A stretch of 64,000 bases of DNA from Sphaerochaetaceae bacterium. GTDB taxonomy: Bacteria; Spirochaetota; Spirochaetia; Sphaerochaetales; Sphaerochaetaceae. How positions within the stretch are numbered: the stretch's first letter is position 1; the number at the start of each line of letters is the position of its first letter. The position numbers were made by a program, and so were the translations under genes. Positions 28,997 to 37,405 of this stretch are shown in pieces. A model generated the notes under the pieces. It saw only the letters and a list, made by a program, of their open reading frames with translations. It ran no database searches and was not told where the DNA came from. The stretch covers positions 1-64,000 of the forward strand of contig JAILPZ010000009.1 in NCBI GenBank assembly GCA_024699225.1. The letters run 5' to 3'.

Positions 28997-30535
28997 ATGG
29001 ATTACGAGGCAAAGGATTTCGGCAAAATCCTCAAGAAAAATGCACAGGCGCTGCGCCACGAACTACTTGCTCAGCAAACTGACTGCATGCGGGTTTACGA
29101 TAGAAATCTCCAGGCCTTCCCTGTGACGGTTGACCTGTACGGAAAGTACGCAAGAGTCACTGATTACGGTGAGCAGATGATGGAGGAAGAGACTAAGGCA
29201 AGCTGTCTTGATATCTGTTCAAGAATGCTTTACCTGAATCCTGAGAACGTCATTTACACCTACAGAGCCAAAAGAGAAAAAGGCGAACAGCATGAAAAAT
29301 CAGAATCTCAGGCCGTAATTACACAGGTTTCTGAGAACGGTCTTATGTTTACGGTAGATCTTGCAAGCTACACAGATACGGGTCTATTTCTGGATCACAG
29401 CGTTACAAGGCAGATGATCCGTGAAAGAAGTAACGGCTGTGATGTGCTTAACCTTTTCTCCTACACAGGAAGTTTCTCTGTTTACGCAGCAGCCGGCGGA
29501 GCAAAGAGCGTAACCAGTGTTGATCTTTCTGCAACCTATACAAAGTGGGCTGAGAAGAACCTCAGTGACAACGGTTACAGCGGAAGTCTTTACAGCTGCC
29601 TCTGTATGGACGCAGAAAAGTTCCTGCTTCAGGCTGCAGAAGAACATAAAAAATACGATATAGTAATTTTTGATCCTCCTTCTTTCTCAAACAGCAGGAA
29701 GATGGAAAGAGACTTTGATGTTGCACGGGACTGGAGTGCATGGATCCGGAAAATAGTTGCAGTTTTAAGACCGGAAGGTTTTATCCTGTTTTCAACAAAC
29801 CTCGGAACCTTTACAATGGATAAGAGACGGGTAAGAGGATTATCCGTCAAAGAAATAACCGGATACCTTTCGGCTCCGGGATTTACAAAACGCAGCAGAG
29901 GTGCTGTCAGGAGTTGGCTAATGGCTTTTGATGATGATTCACTCTCACTCGACTGGAGTGAAGACGTAAAGACCGGCAGGAAAAAAGAGCAGCCGGTAAA
30001 GAAAAAGGAAAACAGGCCCTACAGGGATAAGGGCTCAGACAACAGAACACGAAGATATGGTTCTGAACGCAGGGGAGAAAGGTCTGACAGACCGTACAAA
30101 TCAGACAGATACGAGAGAAACGACAGGTACGAAAGAAAAGACAGGGATGACAGATATGACCGCCGTTCCTACTCCGACAGAACTGACAGATCAGATAGAG
30201 AATACAGAGATTACAGAAGTGACCGCCGTTCCTACTCTGACAGATCTGATAGAGGAAACAGGGAATACAGAAGCGACAGATACGACAGGTCAGACCGCAA
30301 TCCGAGATACTCTGACAGAGACAGGTCATACAAATCTTCATACGGGGACAAGCGCCAGGAAAGATACTCAGACAGGAAGCCTTCAGAAAAGACATACGGA
30401 AAGAATGAGTACAGAAAGCCTGCACAAAAACCATCAGGAAGAGAGAGGCCTTATGGATACGACAGTTTCCGCCCTGCCCGCTCAAGAAATGACAGCTCTG
30501 ACTTCTTCTGGAACGACGAGGATCTTGATAACTGA
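28997..30535 (+). CDS. RlmK/RlmI-like rRNA methyltransferase with long RD/RS/RY-rich C-terminal tail
   Basis: VLNLFSYTGSFSVYAAAGGAKSVTSVDLS, FDPPSFSNSRKM; low-complexity basic/acidic tail from about 29978. Confidence 0.85.
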   Translation: MDYEAKDFGKILKKNAQALRHELLAQQTDCMRVYDRNLQAFPVTVDLYGKYARVTDYGEQMMEEETKASCLDICSRMLYLNPENVIYTYRAKREKGEQHEKSESQAVITQVSENGLMFTVDLASYTDTGLFLDHSVTRQMIRERSNGCDVLNLFSYTGSFSVYAAAGGAKSVTSVDLSATYTKWAEKNLSDNGYSGSLYSCLCMDAEKFLLQAAEEHKKYDIVIFDPPSFSNSRKMERDFDVARDWSAWIRKIVAVLRPEGFILFSTNLGTFTMDKRRVRGLSVKEITGYLSAPGFTKRSRGAVRSWLMAFDDDSLSLDWSEDVKTGRKKEQPVKKKENRPYRDKGSDNRTRRYGSERRGERSDRPYKSDRYERNDRYERKDRDDRYDRRSYSDRTDRSDREYRDYRSDRRSYSDRSDRGNREYRSDRYDRSDRNPRYSDRDRSYKSSYGDKRQERYSDRKPSEKTYGKNEYRKPAQKPSGRERPYGYDSFRPARSRNDSSDFFWNDEDLDN

Positions 30536-30561
30536 TTTTTTTAATTATTTAGTGCATATGA

Positions 30562-30590
30562 TTGACAGAAAAGTTCATTTGGAGTACATT
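30562..30590 (+). promoter_or_regulatory. Promoter of tRNA-Asn
   Basis: TTGACA, 17 nt, TACATT. Confidence 0.6.
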
Positions 30591-30607
30591 CTTTTCTGTT
30601 AACGCAT

Positions 30608-30680
30608 TCCCTTGTAGCTCAGCCGGTAGAGCGGGTGGCTGTTAACCACTAGGTCGGCGGTTCGAGTCCGTCCGGGGGAG
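30608..30680 (+). tRNA. tRNA-Asn (GTT)
   Basis: TCCCTTG/CGGGGGA acceptor; anticodon loop CTGTTAA; TTCGAGT T-loop. Confidence 0.93.
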
Positions 30681-30682
30681 CT

Positions 30683-30716
30683 AAAACCAGTCAGAAATGA
30701 CTGGTTTTCTTTTTTA
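30683..30716 (+). terminator. Intrinsic terminator after tRNA-Asn
   Basis: AAAACCAGTCA-GAAA-TGACTGGTTTT + T-tract. Confidence 0.85.
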
Positions 30717-30792
30717 TATGCTTTAGTTCTGACTTATAGCCTTTTTTTGCTCCGGATGTAAGAAAAAGTATTACATCGAGCACCATTTTTTT

Positions 30793-30831
30793 TCCAAAAA
30801 AACGAAAAACCTCCATGCTTTCACATGGAGG
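30793..30831 (-). terminator. Intrinsic terminator of the sodium/solute symporter gene
   Basis: CCTCCATG-CTTTCA-CATGGAGG stem with minus-strand T-tract. Confidence 0.8.
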
Positions 30832-30852
30832 CGTATAAGAATCAGATTAAAT

Positions 30853-32289
30853 TCAATCTTCGTAGGCTGACGGTGCTGCGGGAACTCCCTTCTTCCATTC
30901 AATTGCGTTAACGATATAGAAAGTTACAACACTTACCAGACATCCGAATACTACCGGCATGAGGTACTTTGTAGCAGCAACACCCTTTGTTGAAAGGATC
31001 TGCCAGAAAATGAAACCGATTGTACCGACAATGATTGAGATGCGTCCGGAATTCTTTGTTGCGTTTGCAACGACAAGACCAAGGCCATAGGCTGCAAATG
31101 GTCCGGCACATCTGATACCGAATGCAAATGTATTCATGGTTGTGATTGGAACACCTGCAAATGAAATGACCATGGCAACTGCGCAGCAGATAACGTTACA
31201 AAGTCTTGTAGCACGAACTTCCTTCATACCCTCAAGGCCTGACTTGCAGTAAGGCTTGTAGAGGTCGTTGATAATCATAGTGGACATACAGAGAAGGTTG
31301 GAGTCTGCTGAAGACATGGTAGCTGAAATAATGGCTGCAGAAACAATACCTGTGATGATTGTCGGTGCATATGCCTGTGTTACAGCCATCATTGCGTTTG
31401 ATCCGTTTGCAAGCAGATTAGGAAGACTGTCCTTGGCTGCAAGAGCGGCAAGACCGAGCAGTGTGGGGAATGCTGACATGGCTGCCATAAGAACTGCAGA
31501 AACAAAAGAAGCCTTCTTTGCTGTTGCCTCATCCTTGGCTGTCTCAAATCTTGAAATCATTTCAGGACCTGAAAGGAAGGTACAGAAGTAGTTAAAGATG
31601 TAGCCGAAGATAAATGCCCAGCCAATCTTTGTGAAACTTGTCTGACCTGCAGGAAGCTTTGCTGAAATTGCTGCCCATCCGCCGAGTGATGAGATAACAA
31701 CAGGTGTGGCAATTGCAAGACCGATAAGAATGATAAGGAACTGAACCATATCAGAAATCTGGTCTGCAATCATTCCGCCGAATGTTGTGTACAGGATAAT
31801 AACAATACCGGCAATGATCATACAAAGCTTTACGTTAAGACCTGTGAGTGTGGCAACAACAGAACCTGATGCAGCAACCTGAGAAGATGTAAGACAGAAA
31901 AGAGCCAGAATGTTAAGGACTGCTGTGAATCCTGAACTGAACTTTCCGAAGCGTCTCCCAACAACTTCAGGAATAGTTACAGCCATTGTCTTTCTGATTT
32001 TTGGAGCAAAATATGCAAGGGGGATCATTGCTATTGATGCAGCAAGGACATACCACATTGCACTCATTCCCCAGGAACCGAAAGCCTTCTGGGCAAGACC
32101 TGTTGTACAGCCTCCACCAATGTTATTTGCAGAAAGAGAGAATGCAACCATAAAGACGCCCATTCTTCTTCCGGCAAGCATGTAGTCTTCAGCGCCTTTA
32201 ATTTTAAGCTTACCGACTACATAACCGACAATCAGCATACCTGCAAGGTAGCCAATTACGATTATAAGAGCACTTGTGTTTACTACCAT
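30853..32289 (-). CDS. Sodium:solute symporter family protein
   Basis: About 13 TM; NNIGGGCTTGLAQKAF, SSADSNLLC. Confidence 0.88.
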   Translation of the reverse strand: MVVNTSALIIVIGYLAGMLIVGYVVGKLKIKGAEDYMLAGRRMGVFMVAFSLSANNIGGGCTTGLAQKAFGSWGMSAMWYVLAASIAMIPLAYFAPKIRKTMAVTIPEVVGRRFGKFSSGFTAVLNILALFCLTSSQVAASGSVVATLTGLNVKLCMIIAGIVIILYTTFGGMIADQISDMVQFLIILIGLAIATPVVISSLGGWAAISAKLPAGQTSFTKIGWAFIFGYIFNYFCTFLSGPEMISRFETAKDEATAKKASFVSAVLMAAMSAFPTLLGLAALAAKDSLPNLLANGSNAMMAVTQAYAPTIITGIVSAAIISATMSSADSNLLCMSTMIINDLYKPYCKSGLEGMKEVRATRLCNVICCAVAMVISFAGVPITTMNTFAFGIRCAGPFAAYGLGLVVANATKNSGRISIIVGTIGFIFWQILSTKGVAATKYLMPVVFGCLVSVVTFYIVNAIEWKKGVPAAPSAYED

Positions 32290-32374
32290 ATAATTCTCCT
32301 TTTTTAGTAGTGTACTGTAATATCATATAGCAACAGTATTTACATGTAAAATTATTTTTTCACGGATTTATTTC

Positions 32375-32405
32375 TTGACAGAAGAGTCTCAATAAAAAAG
32401 ATAAT
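32375..32405 (+). promoter_or_regulatory. Promoter very close to start codon
   Basis: TTGACA, 19 nt, GATAAT; ATG at 32414. Confidence 0.45.
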
Positions 32406-32413
32406 TAAATGTT

Positions 32414-32845
32414 ATGTCTGATGAAAAAAAACTTACTGAAGAACTTGAAAAACGCTACGGAAAGAAGATTTCCTGGAGTAAATGGTGCACATTTTATGCC
32501 GACAGCCGTGGCCATTTAAAACAGGACGGAGCCCTCCTCTGCCTTACGGATGTTACATTCCATGTATGGAATGAGGACTTTGAAGACAGCTTCACTTCTC
32601 TGGATGTGCTGTATACGGATTTTGTGCTCAAGTCAGAGGCAATTGAGTTTGCCGAAGGAAAAATAGAAAAAGTCCATCGTGCCAACCCTTTTAAAGCTTT
32701 GACAAAACCGACTGTACTGAGTATTGAACTTGAAGGAAAGAAATTCATGTTCTTTGAGATGAAGGGACAGGAATTCAGACAGCTTTTAAGTATAGCTCAG
32801 GCAAAACAGAAGTACAGCCACAGAGTATCCGACAGAAACAGCTAA
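32414..32845 (+). CDS. Uncharacterised protein, apparent paralogue of 28491-28931
   Basis: ORF with own promoter; shared layout with 28491-28931. Confidence 0.6.
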   Translation: MSDEKKLTEELEKRYGKKISWSKWCTFYADSRGHLKQDGALLCLTDVTFHVWNEDFEDSFTSLDVLYTDFVLKSEAIEFAEGKIEKVHRANPFKALTKPTVLSIELEGKKFMFFEMKGQEFRQLLSIAQAKQKYSHRVSDRNS

Positions 32846-32870
32846 AAAAAGCAGTGCCGAAGCACTGCCT
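32846..32870 (-). terminator. Intrinsic terminator (cUUCGg loop on minus strand)
   Basis: GCAGTGC-CGAA-GCACTGC with T-run on minus strand. Confidence 0.8.
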
Positions 32871-32877
32871 GTAAGTT

Positions 32878-33864
32878 TTACTTTTTCTTCTTAATCTTTG
32901 GTTTGTGTACAGTAAAGTAATAAAGAATTCCAAGAAGAATACACAGACCTACAACACCTAAGATTACAATCAGAGGATTTGCAGTAATCCATGTTCCCTG
33001 AACTTCTTCTTTTCTCACCTCTGCAGTTTGTTCTGCAGATTCCAGAGCCTTTGAAACAGCCTCAGCAAGAGGAACTGAAGGAACCTCAGGGACAACCTCT
33101 TCTGTCTGCTTAACAGCAACCTCAGGAACTACAGATAAAGAAGCAGCAAACTCTGCTACTGCGTTCTCTGCAGCCTTTGCCATTACAAGAATATCTGAAA
33201 GAGCGGGACTCTCTGTAAAAGAGCAGGAATTATTCTCATCAAGGACAACGGAGAAATTATCAGAAAGATAATTCTTTACACTCTGAATTTCTTCATCCGT
33301 GAAATCATGCGGGAAAGATACTGTAAGATTCTCATCTGTGAAAACAGCTGAGAGTACTCCGTATTCCGTATTAACGTCATATGTTACTGAAGAGTCAGAG
33401 ACAGTCAGCTTTGTTAAAGGAACATATGAAGGATCTGAATACTGTTTTACATAGTCTTCAAGCTGATAATCAATGAATAATGTAAAATCTTTAACATCTT
33501 CAAGAGACAGACCTGTAACTGTTACAGAACCTTCTGTTTCATAGTTGAATTCAGCATTCTGAAGGATACTGTAGTCAGAGCTTATTAAAGATATTAAGGC
33601 TTTTACACTTTCGGCAGAAAATGCTGACGGATAAGAAATTACCGCATTCCCTTCTTCTGCAGAAATCTTAAATGAACTTCCGTTAAAATCATGGGACCAC
33701 TCGTAAACTTCCTTTTCCTCACTTTCTACTGCCACCGGTTCTGTTGCAGCTGGTTCTGCAACCTCAACAGGTACAACCTCGGCCTCTTTGACGGCAACTG
33801 TTGAGCAGCCTGCAAGGATTATGAGAACAAGCAAAAAAACGGAAATAACAGAATAGCGTTTCAT
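32878..33864 (-). CDS. Lipoprotein with duplicated domain and C-terminal TM anchor
   Basis: Lipobox LIILAGC; C-terminal LIVILGVVGLCILLGILYYF...KPKIKKKK. Confidence 0.75.
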   Translation of the reverse strand: MKRYSVISVFLLVLIILAGCSTVAVKEAEVVPVEVAEPAATEPVAVESEEKEVYEWSHDFNGSSFKISAEEGNAVISYPSAFSAESVKALISLISSDYSILQNAEFNYETEGSVTVTGLSLEDVKDFTLFIDYQLEDYVKQYSDPSYVPLTKLTVSDSSVTYDVNTEYGVLSAVFTDENLTVSFPHDFTDEEIQSVKNYLSDNFSVVLDENNSCSFTESPALSDILVMAKAAENAVAEFAASLSVVPEVAVKQTEEVVPEVPSVPLAEAVSKALESAEQTAEVRKEEVQGTWITANPLIVILGVVGLCILLGILYYFTVHKPKIKKKK

Positions 33865-33932
33865 TATAGACTCCTGTTGGGAAAAAGCAGAAAGAGGTCT
33901 GCCTACAGGACAGACCCCAATCTGATTATTAC

Positions 33933-35027
33933 TTATTTCTTCTTTCTGTAAACAAGGAAGTAGTAAGCACAGGCTGCTACGAGCAGTACAATTATGATAA
34001 TAAGGATAACTGTACCGGCACTTGACTTCTTGGCTTCAACTTCTTCAGGAAGCTCGATTGAAGAAACAACTTCCTTGGCCTTTTCAACAACTTCAGAAGA
34101 TTTCTCAGCAACTGTTTCTGCAGCCTTCTGAGCAACTTCCTTTGTTGCCTCAACAGCCTTTTCTGCTGTTTCCTTAACTGTCTCTACAGCAGTTTCTACA
34201 GCAGTTTTAACAACTTCCTTCTCTTCTGCTGCCGGAACATACTGGGCAAGAGCATCCACATCTGAGCTTGAAGCTGAAAGGAAAGATACAACTTCAGCAT
34301 AAGTTACTGTCTCAGGATATGTAACACTAAGAAGACCATCCTCAACAAGTTCAACTGTTGTTCCTTCAAGATAGCTGGGGTATGAAGCAAGAAGAGCTTC
34401 TCTTACAGCAAGAAGACTTTCAACAGAAACTGTCTCAGGATAACTGATATAGGCTCCACCCTTGTAGAACTTAAACTCAAGTTCCTGTCCGTTGACTGAT
34501 ACTGTGTAAACAAGAGCTCCGTCCTCATCAAAGGTAATCTTTGTGTTCTGAACATCTTCAGCACCGGCTGCAACAGCTACATAATGGTCAAGATACATAT
34601 CAAGGATCTCTGTAGCGAGAATTGCATCCTCCTTGGAAAGACCCTTTATCTCATAGTCTGCATTCTCTGACGGTCCATAGGTAACTCCATCAAGGATTGC
34701 ACCATAATCATTAAATAAAGCAGCAGCAAAAGCGTTAACATCTTCCGCAGTAACAGATGCAGGAACTGTTACATATGTAACACCATCATAAATTGCAAAT
34801 ACAACGAAACCATCACCAAGCTGCTTTTCCCATACTACTGCTGCAGGTTCTTCAACAACCGGTTCTTCAACAACCGGTTCTTCAACAACTGGTTCTTCAA
34901 CAGCTTCAATCATGGCTACAGGAACTGTAACCTCTTTAACATCTCCTGTATCTACAGAAGCAACTGAGCAGCTGACTGCAGCAAGAAGAACTGCTGCCAG
35001 TAAAATAATCTTTGAAAAATGCTTCAC
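33933..35027 (-). CDS. Lipoprotein with VVEEP repeats, helical Lys/Glu-rich region and C-terminal TM anchor
   Basis: Start MKHFSKIILLAAVLLAAVSCSVAS; C-terminal VILIIIIVLLVAACAYYFLVYRKKK. Confidence 0.78.
   Translation of the reverse strand: MKHFSKIILLAAVLLAAVSCSVASVDTGDVKEVTVPVAMIEAVEEPVVEEPVVEEPVVEEPAAVVWEKQLGDGFVVFAIYDGVTYVTVPASVTAEDVNAFAAALFNDYGAILDGVTYGPSENADYEIKGLSKEDAILATEILDMYLDHYVAVAAGAEDVQNTKITFDEDGALVYTVSVNGQELEFKFYKGGAYISYPETVSVESLLAVREALLASYPSYLEGTTVELVEDGLLSVTYPETVTYAEVVSFLSASSSDVDALAQYVPAAEEKEVVKTAVETAVETVKETAEKAVEATKEVAQKAAETVAEKSSEVVEKAKEVVSSIELPEEVEAKKSSAGTVILIIIIVLLVAACAYYFLVYRKKK
34846..34905. repeat. Four tandem 15-bp repeats (ggttcttcaacaacc) encoding VVEEP
   Basis: Direct reading of sequence. 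Confidence 0.9.
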
Positions 35028-35159
35028 GTATTTTCCTCCCAAATTATTGTTATCATTTTGGACACAATTCAGTGCCACATATAGTATAACAAGGTAAGGG
35101 CAATAAAATTACAAAAAATAATTAGAATCTGAAAAAAATAAGAAACTGGAGAAATGCCC

Positions 35160-35190
35160 TTAAAAACAAAAAACCCGTATTAATACGGGC
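35160..35190 (-). terminator. Intrinsic terminator
   Basis: CCCGTATTAATACGGG perfect palindrome followed by T-rich tract on minus strand. Confidence 0.75.
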
Positions 35191-35203
35191 CTTCTGTTAT
35201 GAA

Positions 35204-35374
35204 TTACATTAAATCCTTCGGCTTGCGGGCTGTATTGCCTGTCTTTGTGCAATATGCAAGATGGTGAAGCTTACCATTCTCAAAAACAGACTTAGTCTTA
35301 ATCTGACCACCCCAGCGGCTTGTAAGGACCTTCTCTCCGCCACGCTTGGCGTTCTTTGAAACGGCTCCTGCCAT
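35204..35374 (-). CDS. Small basic hypothetical protein (56 aa)
   Basis: SD GGAGG before ATG at 35374; MAGAVSKNAKRGGEKVLTSRWGGQIKTKSV...; own terminator. Confidence 0.65.
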   Translation of the reverse strand: MAGAVSKNAKRGGEKVLTSRWGGQIKTKSVFENGKLHHLAYCTKTGNTARKPKDLM

Positions 35375-35493
35375 ATTATTCCTCCAAAAGAATCTCAATA
35401 ACTGAGATAATATATACCAATTGAGCTGTGAAAGTCAAACACCATCAAATGCAAAGACTTGAAAGATTTACTTTCGGCATGTATTTTTAACCC

Positions 35494-35793
35494 ATGAAGA
35501 TAGGTCTTGTAAAGAGGGTTTACCTTTTTCCGGTACGTTTTTATAAAAAACACATCTCCCCTGCCCTGGGCGGGAACTGTATCTATACCCCTTCATGCTC
35601 TTCCTACTTTGAAAAATCAGTAATAGAACACGGAATACTTAAAGGTACAATTCTCGGACTTGCAAGAATATTAAGGTGCAACAGACTGTTTATGGGTGGT
35701 CCTGACGAGGTTCCCAAATACTTTACATTCAAAGCCCTGAAAGAACCCTATACCATATACAGACGTCACTATTTCAGAAAAGACAAAAACTAA
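35494..35793 (+). CDS. yidD: Membrane protein insertion efficiency factor YidD
   Basis: CIYTPSCSSYFEKSVIEHG, RILRCNR. Confidence 0.9.
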   Translation: MKIGLVKRVYLFPVRFYKKHISPALGGNCIYTPSCSSYFEKSVIEHGILKGTILGLARILRCNRLFMGGPDEVPKYFTFKALKEPYTIYRRHYFRKDKN

Positions 35794-36407
35794 CCGTTTA
35801 TGTGGGTTACAAAGGAAATGAGAACCGACATGGCCTTTTCATTGTAACCGCCTTCAGGAATAATCAGATCAGCATAGTCCTTTGTGGGCTCAATAAACTC
35901 CATATGGCCGGGCCTTACAACCTCAAGGTACTGCTTAATAACAGATTCCATGGTTCTTCCTCTTTCCTTTATGTCTCTCTGAAGTCGTCTTATGAATCTT
36001 ATGTCAGCAGGAGTATCTACAAAGATCTTAAGATCAAGAAGTTTTCTGATCTCAGGGTCATGAAGAACCATAAGGCCGTCAAGAATAATTAGCGGGGCCG
36101 GTTCAACATGCACAGTCTCAGCTTTTCGTGAATGTCTTACAAAGTCATACTGAGGCATTTCAATAGCCTTACCGTTTTTAAGGTCCTGGAGCTGAGAGAT
36201 AAGAAGCTCAGTTTCAAAGGCATCCGGTCTGTCAAAGTTTACTGCCGTGATATTGGAGTTGTTTACAAAAGCTGCACTGCGGTAGTAGTTATCCTGCTCA
36301 ATAATTACAAAGTCCGGGCATACTTCTCCGATTTTGCGTACAACTGTTGATTTTCCGCTTCCGGTTCCGCCTGTAATACCAATAATCTTGACTTCCATTG
36401 TTTTCAT
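35790..36407 (-). CDS. udk: Uridine kinase-like protein
   Basis: GITGGTGSGKSTVV, EQDNYY, RRLQRDIKERGR. Confidence 0.85.
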   Translation of the reverse strand: MKTMEVKIIGITGGTGSGKSTVVRKIGEVCPDFVIIEQDNYYRSAAFVNNSNITAVNFDRPDAFETELLISQLQDLKNGKAIEMPQYDFVRHSRKAETVHVEPAPLIILDGLMVLHDPEIRKLLDLKIFVDTPADIRFIRRLQRDIKERGRTMESVIKQYLEVVRPGHMEFIEPTKDYADLIIPEGGYNEKAMSVLISFVTHING

Positions 36408-37405
36408 CCCCTTTCAGAATCAGTTGAGAAACTGTATGTTGTAGAACTTTCAAAAATCTGGCCACCCTTTACCGTACAGGACGGAAAGCTTTCTATATTG
36501 GGTGTGTCAGGATAAAACTGTGTTTCAAGACAGAGAGCCTGGTAGTTGCTGTAGCCCAGCTCTGATTTTGCAAGAGTGTTTGAAGTATAGAACTGAAATG
36601 AAGGAAGGTCAGTGTAGCAGTCCATGACTCTTCCGCTGTCAGGGTCAGTTATTCTTGCAAAGTGTGTGTAGCCGCGGCTCTTTCCGCCATCTCTTCTTAC
36701 AGTATACGGATGGTCGTAGCCTCCGGCCTCTTCTATGTTAAGACCTATCTCGTGTTCAGTTGAAAAATCAAAACAAGTGCCTGCAGTATTCATAAGGGCT
36801 CCGGTAGGAACCTTTCTTTCATCAAGGACTGCCATGGAATCTGAATCAAAAACAGCCTTTTCCCTCAGAATATCCTTACTGAAGTCTCCGCTGAGGTTGA
36901 AATAAGCATGGTTTGTAAGATTTACGGGACAGTCCTCAGAACAGAGGACCTTGTAATGAATGGTAAAGTTTCCACCGCTTGTCATGGTGTACTTAACCCA
37001 GGTATCCATGGTGCCGGGAAAGCCGTCATCTGCTTCATTTACACGCAGGTGGCAGAGAAAGCCGTTGTCAATCTTTCTCACTTCCCAGAATTTATGGATA
37101 AAGCTGTTCTTGCCGCAGTGGCACATTACATCTCCTTTATTGGGCTCGAAACTGTATGTTTTATCCCCGATTTTAAAAGAAGGTCCGCTGATTCTGTTGG
37201 CAAAGCGTCCTACTACAAAATTTAAAAAGCCCTTGCCTTCAAGGAGTTTCTGAGGATCATTCTTCCAGTTCGGATAGGTCAAAACTACATTTTCAACCTT
37301 GCCGTTTCTGTCCGGAACACAAAGAGATGAAATGTGGGCACCGAGGTTAAGAATTGAAAATGAATAAGAACCGTTTCTGAATGTGTACTCGGCAATTTTT
37401 TCCAT
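36404..37405 (-). CDS. galM: Aldose 1-epimerase
   Basis: VGRFANRISG, LTNHAYFNLSGD, LETQFYPD. Confidence 0.93.
   Translation of the reverse strand: MEKIAEYTFRNGSYSFSILNLGAHISSLCVPDRNGKVENVVLTYPNWKNDPQKLLEGKGFLNFVVGRFANRISGPSFKIGDKTYSFEPNKGDVMCHCGKNSFIHKFWEVRKIDNGFLCHLRVNEADDGFPGTMDTWVKYTMTSGGNFTIHYKVLCSEDCPVNLTNHAYFNLSGDFSKDILREKAVFDSDSMAVLDERKVPTGALMNTAGTCFDFSTEHEIGLNIEEAGGYDHPYTVRRDGGKSRGYTHFARITDPDSGRVMDCYTDLPSFQFYTSNTLAKSELGYSNYQALCLETQFYPDTPNIESFPSCTVKGGQIFESSTTYSFSTDSERG

Noticed and set aside
29907-30602. ORFs 29907-30485 (-) and 30057-30602 (+) across the repetitive tail
   Set aside because: Open only because the RD/RS-coding repeat lacks stops in other frames; composition is artefactual.
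34846-34905. Possible CRISPR-like short repeats
   Set aside because: Contiguous 15-bp in-frame units without spacers; they encode VVEEP in a lipoprotein.
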